Assembly: GCA_019187495.1 (NCBI GenBank)
Contig: JABAQN010000054.1
Location: 1 to 56,954 of the forward strand
Source: Steroidobacteraceae bacterium
GTDB lineage: Bacteria > Pseudomonadota > Gammaproteobacteria > Steroidobacterales > Steroidobacteraceae
DNA: 56,954 bases
Reading direction: 5' to 3'
Position 1 is the first letter of the stretch. Every line of letters starts with the position of its first letter. Shown here piece after piece: positions 16,869 to 26,429 of the stretch. A model generated the notes under the pieces. It was not told where the DNA came from, ran no database searches, and saw only the letters and a program-made list of their open reading frames with translations. The position numbers were made by a program, and so were the translations under genes.

Positions 16869-17801
16869 GTGATCAGCTTCGGCGGGACAGGCCGCGCGAT
16901 GCACAGTCGCGTCGCGGCGACCGGGCTGTCCTTCACCTTCTACGCCACCATCGCCATCGTGCTGATGTTCCTCGACCAGCGCGGCCAGTGGCTCGATTAC
17001 GCGCGTTACGGGCTGTCGGCGGCCGCCTACCCGGTGCAACTCGCCGTGGATTCGCCATCGGCGGCCTGGCGCTGGCTGCGCGAGATCGCGGCCACCCGCG
17101 AGGCGCTGCGGCGCGAGAACAGCGCGCTGCTCGACAGGAACCGCGCCCTCGAGCTTCGCACCCTGCGCATGGAGGCGCTCGCGGCCGAGAATGCACAGCT
17201 GCGCGCGCTCGGGGCGGCGCTGCCCGACGTCGCACGGAAGTGGTTGCCCGCGGAAGTCATGAATGTCGAGCTGTCGACGCTTCGCCAGCGGGTCATCATC
17301 AACAAGGGCGCGACGTCCGGCGTCTTCAAGGGCCAGGCGGTGCTCGCGAGCGGCGGGCTCATGGGACAGGTGATGCGTGCGGGCCCGTGGTCGTCCGAGG
17401 TGATCCTGATCACCGATCCCGAGCATGCGGTGCCGGTGCAGGTGTTGCGCAACGGCCTGCGGACGATCGCGGTCGGCCAGGGCAACGCCGGCGTGTTGAC
17501 CCTGCCCTACCTGCCGGTCAATTCGGACATCAAGGTCGACGATCTGCTCGTCACGTCCGGCCTCGGCGGCGTCTTCCCCGCGGGCTACCCGGTCGCGCGC
17601 GTGACCGACGTGGGCCGCGATCCCGGACAGCCGCTCGCGCAGGTGCACGCACAACCGCTCGCCGCCATCGATCGCGACCGTGAAGTGAGCCTCGTCTGGT
17701 TCACGCCTGGTCATCCTGCCTCACCGGCGCCCCTGGCCGAGGCCGCGCCGCCGCCCGCCATGCGGAGCGAGCCGCAGCCGGCGCCATCGGAGCCGAAATG
17801 A
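16869..17801 (+). CDS. mreC: Rod-shape-determining protein MreC
   Basis: Bitopic membrane protein that activates the PBP2-RodA wall synthase. The 310-aa protein has one N-terminal membrane helix (about residues 18-35), a coiled coil (about 70-115, with LRRENSALLDRNRALELRT) and a beta-rich periplasmic domain (INKGATSGVFKGQAVL onward). The C-terminus is Pro/Ala/Glu-rich and probably disordered. A GTG start at 16869 follows a GGAAAGG; ATG at 16899 is an alternative. The stop overlaps mreD (ATGA). Confidence 0.95.
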   Translation: MISFGGTGRAMHSRVAATGLSFTFYATIAIVLMFLDQRGQWLDYARYGLSAAAYPVQLAVDSPSAAWRWLREIAATREALRRENSALLDRNRALELRTLRMEALAAENAQLRALGAALPDVARKWLPAEVMNVELSTLRQRVIINKGATSGVFKGQAVLASGGLMGQVMRAGPWSSEVILITDPEHAVPVQVLRNGLRTIAVGQGNAGVLTLPYLPVNSDIKVDDLLVTSGLGGVFPAGYPVARVTDVGRDPGQPLAQVHAQPLAAIDRDREVSLVWFTPGHPASPAPLAEAAPPPAMRSEPQPAPSEPK

Positions 17802-18277
17802 ACGCGCGCGCCGTCGAACCACGCGCAGCGATGCTGCTCGCGGCGTTCATTGCGCTCATTTTCCAGGTGGTCCCGCTGCCGGCCTGGTTGTCGATCGTGC
17901 GCCCGGCCTTCCTCGTGATCGTCATCCTCTACTGGTCGATCTCGGCGCCGCGTGCCGGCGGCCTTTTCTTTCCGTTCGTCTGCGGCCTCGCGCTCGATGT
18001 CTTCCGCGGCGCGGTACTCGGTGAACACGCGCTCGCGCTCGTGGTCGTGGCGTTCCTCGCGATCCGCTTCCACCTGCTGATCCGCAACAAGCCGCTGTTC
18101 GAGCAGGCGCTGTTCGTGTTCGCGGCGCTCGCGCTGTACGAGTTCATGATCTGGGCGATCGACGGGTGGAGCGGGCATTCGCTGAATTCCGGCCTGCGCT
18201 GGCTGCATCCGGTCACGGGCGGGCTGCTCTGGCCGGTGGCCTGCGGCCTGCTGTCGCGCACGCATCGGCCGCGCTGA
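17798..18277 (+). CDS. mreD: Rod-shape-determining protein MreD
   Basis: Small polytopic inner-membrane partner of MreC. The 159-aa protein has about five hydrophobic helices and the family segments PLPAWLSIVRP and CGLALDVFRGAVLGEHALAL. It is coupled to mreC by a 4-base overlap and followed 8 bases later by mrdA. It belongs to the elongasome complex with MreB, MreC, PBP2 and RodA. Confidence 0.94.
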   Translation: MNARAVEPRAAMLLAAFIALIFQVVPLPAWLSIVRPAFLVIVILYWSISAPRAGGLFFPFVCGLALDVFRGAVLGEHALALVVVAFLAIRFHLLIRNKPLFEQALFVFAALALYEFMIWAIDGWSGHSLNSGLRWLHPVTGGLLWPVACGLLSRTHRPR

Positions 18278-18285
18278 GGCGAAGC

Positions 18286-20166
18286 GTGGCCGCCAACGTA
18301 CGCATCAAGGACCACTGGCAGGAGCAGCGCATGTTCGGCCGGCGCTGCCTCGTGGCCGGCGGCATCGTCGCCGCACTGTCGATCCTGCTGCTCGGCAGGC
18401 TCGTCACGCTGCAGGTCGTGCGGCACGACTATTACACGGATCTCTCGCAGGGCAATCGCGTGCGCATCGAGCCGTTGCCGGCGCCGCGTGGCCTGATCCT
18501 CGATCGCAACGGTACCGTGGTCGCCGAGAACCGGCCGGCCTACCAGCTCGAACTGGTGCGCGAGGAGGTGCCGGACCTGCCGGGGACGCTGCATCGGCTC
18601 GTCGACATCGGCCTACTTTCCGCCGACGACCTCGACGATACGCAGAAGCTCGTGAAGTCGCACCGCAGCTTCGACAGCGTGCCGATCCGCCTGCGCCTCG
18701 ATGATGAGGAAATCGCCACTTTCGCGGTCCACCGCTTCGAGTTTCCCGGTGTCGACATCCGCACCCGGCTGGCACGCTCCTATCCGTTCGGCGAGCTTGC
18801 CGTGCACGCGCTCGGCTACGTCGGCGCCATCAGTGAACAGGATCTCGGCCGCATCGACCGGGCCGCGTACTCCGGCACCACGCTGATCGGCAAGCTCGGC
18901 GTCGAATCGGCATTCGAGAAGGAACTGCACGGCCAGAACGGCTCGCGCGAAATTCTCGTCAATGCGCAGGGCCGCTCGGTGCAGCGCCAGGGCGCGTTCG
19001 TGCCGAACCTGCGCACGGTGACGCCGGTCGCGGGTGAGGACCTGATTCTCGCCCTGGACCTCGGCGTGCAGAAGGTCGCCGAGGATGCGCTCGGCGCGCG
19101 CCGCGGCGCCGTCGTCGCGATCGATCCGGACAACGGCGATGTGCTCGCGTTCGTGAGCCGCCCCGGCTTCGATCCGAACACCTTCGGCCGCGGCATCACG
19201 CGCACCGAGTACCGGGCGTTGCTCGACAACATCGACCGGCCGCTGTTCAACCGCGCGCTGCGCGGCACCTATCCCTCCGGTTCGACGATCAAGCCCGCCA
19301 TCGCCCTCGCGGGGCTCGTCTACGACGTCGTGCAACCGGCCGACCATCGCTTCTGCGCGGGCGTCTACCGGTTGCCGGGCAGCAGCCGCATGTTCCGCGA
19401 GGGTCGCAGCGGCCGCCATGGATCGGTGGACCTCGTCGACGCGATCGCGCGCTCCTGCGACGTGTATTTCTATGACCTCGCCAACCGGCTCGGCGTCGAC
19501 CGGATCGCGGAATTCCTCGCACCGCTCGGCTTCGGGCACGTGACGGGCATCGACATCGAGGGGGAGAAGCCGGGGCTGCTGCCGTCGCGCGAATGGAAGC
19601 GCAAGGCCTTCGCGCGTCCGCAGGACCAGGTATGGTTCCCGGGCGAAACGGTCAACTTCGGCATCGGCCAGGGCTACTTCCTGGTGACGCCGCTGCAGCT
19701 CGCGCACTACACGTCGATCCTCGCCAATCGCGGCACCTCCTACAAACCGCGTCTCGTGAATGCGATACGTGACGCGGTGACCGGCGCGGTGACACGCATC
19801 GCGCCCGTGAAGGGCGCGAGCGTCGCGGCGACGCCGGCGCAATGGCAAACGGTGGTCGAAGGCATGGAGGGTGCGCTGCGCGGCCGCGGCACCGCGGCCG
19901 CCACGGCGGGGCGCAACATGACCTACACGATCGCCGGCAAGACGGGCACGGCGCAGGTCTTCAGCGTCGGCCAGAACGAGAAGTATGTCGAGAAGGATGT
20001 CGCCGAGCGCCTGCGCGACCATTCCTGGTTCATCGCGTTCGCCCCCGCGGAAAAGCCGCGCATCGCGGTCGCGGTGCTCGTCGAGAACGGCGGCTTCGGC
20101 TCGACCGGCGCGGCGCCGATCGCGCGCAAGGTGATGGACGCATGGCTCGTGAAGGGGGGCGCATGA
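18286..20166 (+). CDS. mrdA: Penicillin-binding protein 2 (elongasome transpeptidase)
   Basis: Cross-links new glycan strands during elongation, working with RodA. The 626-aa protein has a single N-terminal membrane helix (about residues 20-42), a PBP dimerisation domain (PAPRGLILDRNG) and a transpeptidase domain. The active site has S333-T-I-K336, SCD as the SxN-type motif and KTG in AGKTGTAQV. The GTG at 18286 follows GAGGCGA and lies 8 bases after mreD, which decides it against in-frame sites inside mreD. The stop overlaps rodA (ATGA). Confidence 0.96.
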   Translation: MAANVRIKDHWQEQRMFGRRCLVAGGIVAALSILLLGRLVTLQVVRHDYYTDLSQGNRVRIEPLPAPRGLILDRNGTVVAENRPAYQLELVREEVPDLPGTLHRLVDIGLLSADDLDDTQKLVKSHRSFDSVPIRLRLDDEEIATFAVHRFEFPGVDIRTRLARSYPFGELAVHALGYVGAISEQDLGRIDRAAYSGTTLIGKLGVESAFEKELHGQNGSREILVNAQGRSVQRQGAFVPNLRTVTPVAGEDLILALDLGVQKVAEDALGARRGAVVAIDPDNGDVLAFVSRPGFDPNTFGRGITRTEYRALLDNIDRPLFNRALRGTYPSGSTIKPAIALAGLVYDVVQPADHRFCAGVYRLPGSSRMFREGRSGRHGSVDLVDAIARSCDVYFYDLANRLGVDRIAEFLAPLGFGHVTGIDIEGEKPGLLPSREWKRKAFARPQDQVWFPGETVNFGIGQGYFLVTPLQLAHYTSILANRGTSYKPRLVNAIRDAVTGAVTRIAPVKGASVAATPAQWQTVVEGMEGALRGRGTAAATAGRNMTYTIAGKTGTAQVFSVGQNEKYVEKDVAERLRDHSWFIAFAPAEKPRIAVAVLVENGGFGSTGAAPIARKVMDAWLVKGGA

Positions 20167-21299
20167 CCTACGGCAGCCTCGATGCCTCCTACACCCGCCG
20201 CACGCTGACGCGCTCGGCGCGCATGCTCGCGAGCCTCAAGGTGGATGGCCCGCTGCTCGTCGGCCTCGCGCTGATCGCGGTCTTCGGCCTGATCGTGATG
20301 TACAGCGCATCGGGCCGCGATATCGGCGCGGTGCTGAAATCGGCGACCCGCATCGGCATCGGCGCGATCGTGATGCTGGCGTTCGCGCGCGTGAAGCCGG
20401 GCTTCCTGCGCCGCGCCGCGCCGGTCCTGTATCTCGCCGGCATCGCGCTGCTCGTGGTCGTCGACGTGGTCGGCTACATCGGCAAGGGTGCACAGCGCTG
20501 GCTCGACCTCGGCTTCATGCGCTTCCAGCCGTCCGAGATCATGAAAATCGCCGTGCCGATGATGTGCGCGTGGTACCTGCACGAGCGCCCGCTGCCGCCG
20601 TCGCCCGCGCACCTGCTGGTTTCGGCCGCCCTGATCTTCGTGCCGGTCGCGCTCACGGTCGCGCAGCCGGACCTCGGCACGGGCATGCTGATCGCGATCG
20701 CGGGTGTCCTCGTGATCCTGCTCGCGGGGCTGCAGCTGCGCATCATCCTCGCGCTCGCGGGCATCGCCGCGGTCGGCGCATGGTTCGGCTGGAGCTTCCT
20801 GCACGACTACCAGCAAAAGCGCGTGCTGATGTTCCTCGACCCGCAGACCGATCCGCTCGGCGCGGGCTACCACATCATCCAGTCGCAGATCGCGATCGGT
20901 TCGGGCGGCATCTTCGGCAAGGGCTGGATGAACGGCAGCCAGGCGCAGCTGGAGTTCCTGCCGGAGCGCTCCACGGATTTCATCTTCGCGGTCATCGGCG
21001 AGGAGTTCGGCCTCGTCGGCGCCGCGCTGCTGCTGCTGCTGTACACCTTCGTGGTCGGGCGCGCGATGTACCTCGCGATGCAGACGCAGGAGACCTTCGC
21101 GCGCCTGCTCGCGGGCAGCATCGCGATCACGTTCTTCGTCTATGTCTTCATCAATGCGGGCATGGTCAGCGGCCTGCTGCCGGTCGTCGGCGTCCCGCTG
21201 CCGCTCGTCAGTTACGGCGGCACGTCGATGGTGACCGTGCTGGCGGGGTTCGGTATTCTGATGTCGCTCTACTCGCACCGGAAACTGATTCGATCTTGA
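20163..21299 (+). CDS. rodA: Peptidoglycan glycosyltransferase RodA (SEDS family)
   Basis: Polymerises lipid II during elongation. The 378-aa protein has about ten membrane helices and the SEDS landmarks GKGAQRWLDLGFMRFQPSE (with the conserved Trp-Leu and Gln-Pro-Ser-Glu), QPDLGTGML and the catalytic-loop region FLPERSTDFIFAVIGEE, then PLVSYGGTS. The ATG at 20163 overlaps the mrdA stop. The stop overlaps a TTG start of mltB. Confidence 0.96.
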   Translation: MTYGSLDASYTRRTLTRSARMLASLKVDGPLLVGLALIAVFGLIVMYSASGRDIGAVLKSATRIGIGAIVMLAFARVKPGFLRRAAPVLYLAGIALLVVVDVVGYIGKGAQRWLDLGFMRFQPSEIMKIAVPMMCAWYLHERPLPPSPAHLLVSAALIFVPVALTVAQPDLGTGMLIAIAGVLVILLAGLQLRIILALAGIAAVGAWFGWSFLHDYQQKRVLMFLDPQTDPLGAGYHIIQSQIAIGSGGIFGKGWMNGSQAQLEFLPERSTDFIFAVIGEEFGLVGAALLLLLYTFVVGRAMYLAMQTQETFARLLAGSIAITFFVYVFINAGMVSGLLPVVGVPLPLVSYGGTSMVTVLAGFGILMSLYSHRKLIRS

Positions 21300-22309
21300 G
21301 GATTCCCGCGCACGCACTCGCACTCGCCTGCCTCGCCCTGCCCGCCGCGCACGCCACGGGCATCTTCGGCGGGACGGACCGTTTCGATCTCGACCGCGAC
21401 GACATCCGGCAGTTCATCGTCGCGGCCGCTGCGTCCGAAGGTGTCGCCGAAGACGACCTCTACCACCTGCTCGCCAAGGCCGAGCCGCAGCCGAAGATCA
21501 TCGAGGCGATGCAGCGACCGGCCGAGAAGGTGTTGCCGTGGTGGGAATACCGCAAGCGCTTCCTGACCCCGCAGCGCGTCCGCGAGGGCGTCGCGTTCTG
21601 GCAGCAGCACCGCGAACTGCTCGACCGGGTCGCGAAGGAACGCGGTGTCGCGCCCGAGTACATCATCGCGATCCTCGGCGTCGAGACCTACTACGGGCGC
21701 ATCACCGGCCGGTACCGTGTGCTCGATGCGCTCGCGACACTGGCGTTCGACTATCCGCCGCGCGCGGCGTACTTCGGCAGGGAGCTCGCGAATTTCCTGC
21801 TGCTCACGCGCGAGGAAGCGGTGGATCCGTTCGTGGCGCTCGGCTCTTATGCCGGCGCGATGGGCGCACCGCAGTTCATGCCTTCGAGCTACCTGCGCTT
21901 CGCCGTCGACGGCAACGGCGACGGCCGGCGCGACTTGTTCACGACCTGGGACGATGTCGTGGCGAGCGTCGCCAACTATTTCCGCGAGCATGGCTGGCAG
22001 CCGGGCGGCCCGGTGCTGATCGAGGCGAAGGCGCGGCCCGGCGTGGACCTGGCACTCGACCCCAGGAACCTCGCGCTCTCCGACACGCTCGATTCGGCGC
22101 GCGCGAAAGGCGTCGAATTCGAGTCCACGCTGCCCGGCGACACCGCGGTGATCCTGATTCCCGCCGAGGGCGAAGGGGCGCCCGGCGTGCGCATCGGCTT
22201 TGCGAACTTCGAGGCGATCACGCGCTACAACCGCAGCGTCCGCTACGCGATGGCCGTGCACGATCTCGCGCAGGCGCTCGTCGCGGCCACGTACGCGGCG
22301 GACCAGTAG
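21296..22309 (+). CDS. mltB: Membrane-bound lytic murein transglycosylase B family
   Basis: Cleaves murein glycan strands to 1,6-anhydro-MurNAc. The 337-aa protein has an N-terminal signal (LALACLALPAAHA) and the SLT_2 catalytic block ILGVETYYGRITG with Glu130, followed by FMPSSYLRFAVDGNGDGRRD. The only start consistent with spacing is a TTG at 21296 that overlaps the rodA stop (TTGA), so translation is probably coupled. The signal sequence has a Cys, but it does not look like a proper lipobox, so lipid anchoring is uncertain. Confidence 0.92.
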   Translation: MRIPAHALALACLALPAAHATGIFGGTDRFDLDRDDIRQFIVAAAASEGVAEDDLYHLLAKAEPQPKIIEAMQRPAEKVLPWWEYRKRFLTPQRVREGVAFWQQHRELLDRVAKERGVAPEYIIAILGVETYYGRITGRYRVLDALATLAFDYPPRAAYFGRELANFLLLTREEAVDPFVALGSYAGAMGAPQFMPSSYLRFAVDGNGDGRRDLFTTWDDVVASVANYFREHGWQPGGPVLIEAKARPGVDLALDPRNLALSDTLDSARAKGVEFESTLPGDTAVILIPAEGEGAPGVRIGFANFEAITRYNRSVRYAMAVHDLAQALVAATYAADQ

Positions 22310-23142
22310 TGGCGCGATTGCGCGGCGCCGCCATCGTGCCGCTGCTCGCGATCACGCTCGCGATCGCGGCGTGCAGCGCGCCGCCGCGGAAGACGGCGCC
22401 CCCGCCCGCAGCCGTGCCGCCGCCGCCGCGCGATCCCGCGTCGATTCCGGATGCCGTGCCGCGGATCGAGCCGCGGAGCCTGCGCGGCAATCCGCCGTTC
22501 TACGAAGTCTTCGGCAAGCGCTACACGGTACTCGCGACCGCCGAGGGCTACGTCGAGCGGGGCGTCGCATCCTGGTACGGCCCGGGCTTTCACGCCGCGC
22601 AAACCTCGACCGGCGAGCCCTACGACATGTACGCAATGACCGCCGCCCACAAGACGCTGCCGCTGCCCTGCTACGCGCGTGTCACCAACCTCGGCAACGG
22701 GCGCAGCGTCGTCGTGCGCGTGAACGATCGTGGCCCGTTCGTCGCCGGCCGCATCATCGATCTGTCCTGGACGGCGGCGAGCAGGCTCGACATGCTGCGC
22801 GACGGCACCGCGTTCGTCGAAGTCGAGGTGCTCACGCCCGGCACGCCGGCGGCCGTCGTGCCCGCACCGATCGCGGTGCCGCCCGCGCCGCTTGCGGCAG
22901 GGGTGCCCGGCAATCTGTACCTGCAGGCGGGCGCGTTCGCCGATGCGGGCAACGCCCGGCGCCTGGCGGACCGCCTGCGCGCAGCGGGCATCGAAAACGT
23001 GCTGCTCGCGCCCACGACGAGCGGCGATCGTACGCTCCATCGCGTGCGCATCGGGCCGCTCGCGAGCGTCGCCGCGTTCGACGCGCTGTCGGCGCGCCTC
23101 GCGGATCTCGGCATCACGGGTGCCCGGATCTCATCCGACTGA
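22309..23142 (+). CDS. rlpA: Septal-ring-type lytic transglycosylase lipoprotein RlpA
   Basis: Outer-membrane lipoprotein acting on denuded glycan strands. The 277-aa protein has a lipobox (LAIAACSAPP), a Pro-rich linker, a double-psi beta-barrel (GVASWYGPGFHAAQTSTGEPYD; VRVNDRGPFV) and a C-terminal SPOR domain (YLQAGAFADAGNARRLADRL). The start is a GTG at 22309 whose first base is the last base of the mltB stop. A run of Pro residues follows the lipobox. Confidence 0.94.
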   Translation: MARLRGAAIVPLLAITLAIAACSAPPRKTAPPPAAVPPPPRDPASIPDAVPRIEPRSLRGNPPFYEVFGKRYTVLATAEGYVERGVASWYGPGFHAAQTSTGEPYDMYAMTAAHKTLPLPCYARVTNLGNGRSVVVRVNDRGPFVAGRIIDLSWTAASRLDMLRDGTAFVEVEVLTPGTPAAVVPAPIAVPPAPLAAGVPGNLYLQAGAFADAGNARRLADRLRAAGIENVLLAPTTSGDRTLHRVRIGPLASVAAFDALSARLADLGITGARISSD

Positions 23143-23186
23143 CTTAGAATCCGGCCCTGACCCCACCTGCCTGCAGGAGATTTCCG

Positions 23187-24326
23187 ATGCACCATGGCCG
23201 TCGGCTTGCCGCTTTGGTCCTCGCCTCGTTCACGCTGGCCGCCGCACATGCTGCGCTGCCGATTCCGAAACCGCCCTCGATCAACGCCCGGGCGATGATC
23301 CTCGTCGATTACGACAGCGGGCGCGTGCTCGCCGAGAGCAACGCCGACGAGCGCATGGAGCCGGCGAGCCTGACCAAGGTGATGACCGCGTACATCGCGT
23401 TCGAGGCGCTGAAGGAGGGGCGACTGAAGCTCGACGAGGAGATTCCGGTGAGTGAACACGCCTGGCGCAGCGAGGGTTCGCGCTCGTTCGTGCAGGTCGG
23501 CACGCGTGTTCCCGCCGAAGTGCTGATCAAGGGCATGATGGTGCAGTCCGGCAACGATGCGACGATCGCGGTCGCCGAACGACTCGGCGGCACCGAACAG
23601 GGCTTCGCGCAGATGATGAATGCGTATGCGCAAAAGCTCGGCATGACGCATACGCACTTCGAGAACAGCACCGGCCTGCCCGGCGCCTCGCACTACACGA
23701 CCGCGCGCGACATGGCGACGCTCGCGCGCGCGGTTATCCACGACTATCCCGAATACTACAAGTGGTACTCGCTGCGGGAGTTCACCTGGAACAACATCCG
23801 CCAGCAGAACCGCAACGGCCTCCTCGGCCGCGATCCGAGCGTCGACGGGATCAAGACGGGCCATACGGAATCCGCGGGCTATTGCCTCGCGACTTCGGCG
23901 AAGCGCGACGGCATGCGGCTCATATCGGCCGTTTTCGGCACGTCCTCGTTGAAGGCCCGCGAGGATGCGAGCGCGGCACTCCTCAACTACGGCTTCACGT
24001 TCTACGAGACCGTCAAGGTGAAGGGGCGCGGCGAGACCGTGCTCGCACCCCGTCTCTACAAGGGCGCGGAAGACCATGTCGCCATCGGGCCACGCACGGA
24101 TGTCTACGTGACGATCGCCCGCGGAAACGCGGCACTCGTCAAGACGAGCGCGACCGCACGGGAGCCGCTGCTCGCCCCCGCCGTACCGACGCAGGCGGCC
24201 GGCGAGCTCGTGGTGAGTGTCGGCGCGGACACGGTCGCGCGCGTGCCGCTCTACCCGGTGAAGGCCGTCGCCGAGGGCGGGTGGTGGACCCGCATGATCG
24301 ACGGCATCGCATTGCTGTGGCGCTGA
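23187..24326 (+). CDS. dacA: D-alanyl-D-alanine carboxypeptidase (PBP5/6 family)
   Basis: Trims the terminal D-Ala from murein pentapeptides. The 379-aa protein has a signal peptide (residues 1-21), S61-L-T-K64, SGND as the SxN motif, and KTGHTESAGYC. A C-terminal beta domain ends in an amphipathic tail (WTRMIDGIALLWR) suited to membrane anchoring. A strong AGGAG precedes the ATG. TAGAAT at 23145-23150 could be a -10, so it may have its own promoter. Confidence 0.95.
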   Translation: MHHGRRLAALVLASFTLAAAHAALPIPKPPSINARAMILVDYDSGRVLAESNADERMEPASLTKVMTAYIAFEALKEGRLKLDEEIPVSEHAWRSEGSRSFVQVGTRVPAEVLIKGMMVQSGNDATIAVAERLGGTEQGFAQMMNAYAQKLGMTHTHFENSTGLPGASHYTTARDMATLARAVIHDYPEYYKWYSLREFTWNNIRQQNRNGLLGRDPSVDGIKTGHTESAGYCLATSAKRDGMRLISAVFGTSSLKAREDASAALLNYGFTFYETVKVKGRGETVLAPRLYKGAEDHVAIGPRTDVYVTIARGNAALVKTSATAREPLLAPAVPTQAAGELVVSVGADTVARVPLYPVKAVAEGGWWTRMIDGIALLWR

Positions 24327-24345
24327 GGCGCGGGGGAAACGCACC

Positions 24346-25218
24346 ATGGCCGAGCCGCTTCCGACTGCCTACCTGAACGGCGAATTCCTGCCGCTGCGCG
24401 AGGCGCGCATTTCACCGCTCGATCGCGGCTTCCTGTTCGCCGACGGCGCCTATGAGGTGATCCCGGTATTCGGCGGCCGGCCATTTCGCTTCGGTCCGCA
24501 TTTCGCCCGCCTCGCGCGCAGCCTCGAGGAACTGCGCATGCGCGACCCGCTCGGGCCCGACGGCTGGCGCACGGTGTGCGGCCGGTTGATCGAGGCGAAC
24601 GGCGGCGGTGACCAGTACCTGTACGTGCAGGTCACGCGCGGTGCCGAATACGGCCGCAACCATGCGCCGCTGCCCGACATCGAACGCACCGTGTTCGCGT
24701 ATGCCGCACCTTTGCCCAGGCCCTCCACGACGCAGCTCGAGCAAGGCGCGGCCTGCATCACCACGGCCGACATCCGCTGGTCACGCTGCGACATCAAGTC
24801 CGTGGCGCTGCTGCCGAACGTGCTGCTGCGCCAGCGCGCGATCGACGCGGGCGGGTCGGAGGCGATCCTGCTGCGCGACGGCTGGCTCACCGAGGCGAGC
24901 GCTTCGACCGTGCATGTGGTCGTCGACGGCGAAGTCCTCACGCCGCCGAATTCGCAGTGGATCCTGCCGGGCACGACCCGCGGTGTCGTCGAGGAACTGC
25001 TGCTCGGGCTCGGCATCCCGCACCGTGCCACGCCGGTCGCCGAGGCGACGCTGCGCGCCGCCGACGAAATATGGCTCGCCGCCGCGACGCGCGAAATCAC
25101 GGCGGTGACACGGCTCGACGGCCGGCCGGTCGGCCGCGGCGTGCCGGGCCCCGCCTGGCAGCGCACATTCCAGGCGTTCCAGGATCACATCAGGCAGCTT
25201 GCGGGAACGCCCTGGTGA
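24346..25218 (+). CDS. dat: D-amino-acid aminotransferase (class IV PLP)
   Basis: Interconverts D-alanine and D-glutamate with their oxo acids, supplying murein precursors. The 290-aa protein has class IV landmarks: YLNGEFLPLREARISPLDRGFLFADG at the N-terminus, the PLP lysine in RCDIKSVALLPNV, EASASTVHVV and LPGTTRGVVEELL. A branched-chain aminotransferase or aminodeoxychorismate lyase has the same fold, but the N-terminal pattern and position next to dacA favour the D-specific enzyme. Its stop overlaps ybeD (GTGA). Confidence 0.87.
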   Translation: MAEPLPTAYLNGEFLPLREARISPLDRGFLFADGAYEVIPVFGGRPFRFGPHFARLARSLEELRMRDPLGPDGWRTVCGRLIEANGGGDQYLYVQVTRGAEYGRNHAPLPDIERTVFAYAAPLPRPSTTQLEQGAACITTADIRWSRCDIKSVALLPNVLLRQRAIDAGGSEAILLRDGWLTEASASTVHVVVDGEVLTPPNSQWILPGTTRGVVEELLLGLGIPHRATPVAEATLRAADEIWLAAATREITAVTRLDGRPVGRGVPGPAWQRTFQAFQDHIRQLAGTPW

Positions 25219-25478
25219 CCGGACTTCGCCTCCTCACGTTTCCGGTCGAATACCCGATCAAGGTGGTGGGGCGCGCAGGAAGCCTGATGCGCGCGGAGAT
25301 CGATGCGATCCTGCTGCGTCATGCGCCCGACCTCGACGCCGCCCGCACCAGCGAGCGATACTCGGGCAACGGCAACTACCTGTCGATTTCGTACACGATC
25401 GTGGCGCAGAGCGCGGAGCAGGTCACGGCGCTGGCCGCGGAGCTCGCGGCGCAACCACATGTGCTGTTCGTGATCTGA
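25215..25478 (+). CDS. ybeD: YbeD/DUF493 family protein
   Basis: An 87-aa protein of the YbeD family, which has an ACT-like regulatory fold and sits between dacA and lipB in many gammaproteobacteria. Here it reads LLTFPVEYPIKVVGRAG at the N-terminus and SERYSGNGNYLSISYTI in the middle. The molecular role is not established. The start is a GTG at 25215 overlapping the dat stop, which gives the right length. Confidence 0.88.
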   Translation: MTGLRLLTFPVEYPIKVVGRAGSLMRAEIDAILLRHAPDLDAARTSERYSGNGNYLSISYTIVAQSAEQVTALAAELAAQPHVLFVI

Positions 25479-25498
25479 ACACGAGGAGGAGATCCCCG

Positions 25499-25717
25499 AT
25501 GGCATGGCGGACATCGATCCCCGCATTCTCGGCGGCGCTGCTGCTTTGCGGCTGCGGACTCGCGGAAACCGCCGGGACCGCCGCCGCGACCGGCGCGAGC
25601 GCCGCGGAGCAGGCGAAGCAGGCAAAGGAAGTCGAGGCGCAGGTGCGGCAGCAGGTCGAGGACGCGCAGGCGCAGGTGCGCAAGCAGCTCGAAGACGCCG
25701 AAGCCGCCGCGAACTGA
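25499..25717 (+). CDS. Small putative lipoprotein with a helical tail
   Basis: A 72-aa product with a strong RBS (GAGGAGG, about 25483-25491) before the ATG at 25499. The N-terminus is hydrophobic and ends in ALLLCGCGL, which offers a lipobox Cys. The rest is a continuous Ala/Glu/Gln/Lys helix with near-repeats of VEAQVRQQVEDAQ and QAQVRKQLEDAE, probably a coiled coil. It resembles small outer-membrane lipoproteins in size and shape, but I cannot name a family. Located at the end of the murein block. Confidence 0.7.
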   Translation: MAWRTSIPAFSAALLLCGCGLAETAGTAAATGASAAEQAKQAKEVEAQVRQQVEDAQAQVRKQLEDAEAAAN

Positions 25718-25727
25718 CCGCCGGCGG

Positions 25728-26429
25728 TCAACCGCCCGGCGCGGTGGCCGCCCCCGAAGCGAGGTGGGCGAGGAGCCAGGGTGCGTAGGCGTCGGCCACC
25801 TCGCGCACGCTGTCCGGCCCGCCGAGCGCGGCGAGTTGTGTCATCTCGAGACCCTGGAACCCGCAGGGATTGATGCGCCGGAACGGCGCGAGATCGAGGT
25901 TCACGTTGAGCGCGAGGCCGTGATAGCTCGCGCCGCGACGCACCCGGATGCCGATGCTCGCGAGCTTCGCGCCGTGCACGTACACGCCGGGCGCGCGCGG
26001 CTTCGCCTCGGCGTGTATGCCGAGCGTCCCCGCGTAGGCGATCACCGACGCCTCGAGCGCGCTGACGAGATCGCGCACGCCGAGCGCGGCGCGCCGCAGA
26101 TCGATCAGCGGATACACGACGAGCTGGCCCGGCCCGTGGTAGGTCACCTGCCCGCCGCGGTCGATCTGTACGACGGGGATGTCGCCCGGCGCGAGCAGGT
26201 GCGCGCGATCCGCGTTCATGCCGAGCGTGAAAACCGGCGGATGCTCGAGCAGCCAGATCTCGTCAGGCGAATCGGGCCCGCGTTCATCGGTGTAGCGCTG
26301 CATCGCGCGCCATGTGGGCTCGTAATCGACCCGTCCGAGCCATTTGACGACGGGCGCGTGGCGTACCGCGACGAGCGCGCCGGGATCAGCCGCGACCGGC
26401 GGAGACAGCATGGTCCGGCAGGCCGACAT
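25728..26429 (-). CDS. lipB: Octanoyl-[acyl carrier protein] transferase
   Basis: Moves octanoate from ACP to lipoate-dependent enzyme domains. The 233-aa protein shows [31 protein letters not shown], the lysine in [11 protein letters not shown] and the catalytic Cys in [14 protein letters not shown]. The start is uncertain: ATG at 26429 or 26411; both lie inside the 3' end of lipA (44- or 26-base overlap). It works directly before lipA in lipoate synthesis. Confidence 0.94.
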   Translation of the reverse strand: MSACRTMLSPPVAADPGALVAVRHAPVVKWLGRVDYEPTWRAMQRYTDERGPDSPDEIWLLEHPPVFTLGMNADRAHLLAPGDIPVVQIDRGGQVTYHGPGQLVVYPLIDLRRAALGVRDLVSALEASVIAYAGTLGIHAEAKPRAPGVYVHGAKLASIGIRVRRGASYHGLALNVNLDLAPFRRINPCGFQGLEMTQLAALGGPDSVREVADAYAPWLLAHLASGAATAPGG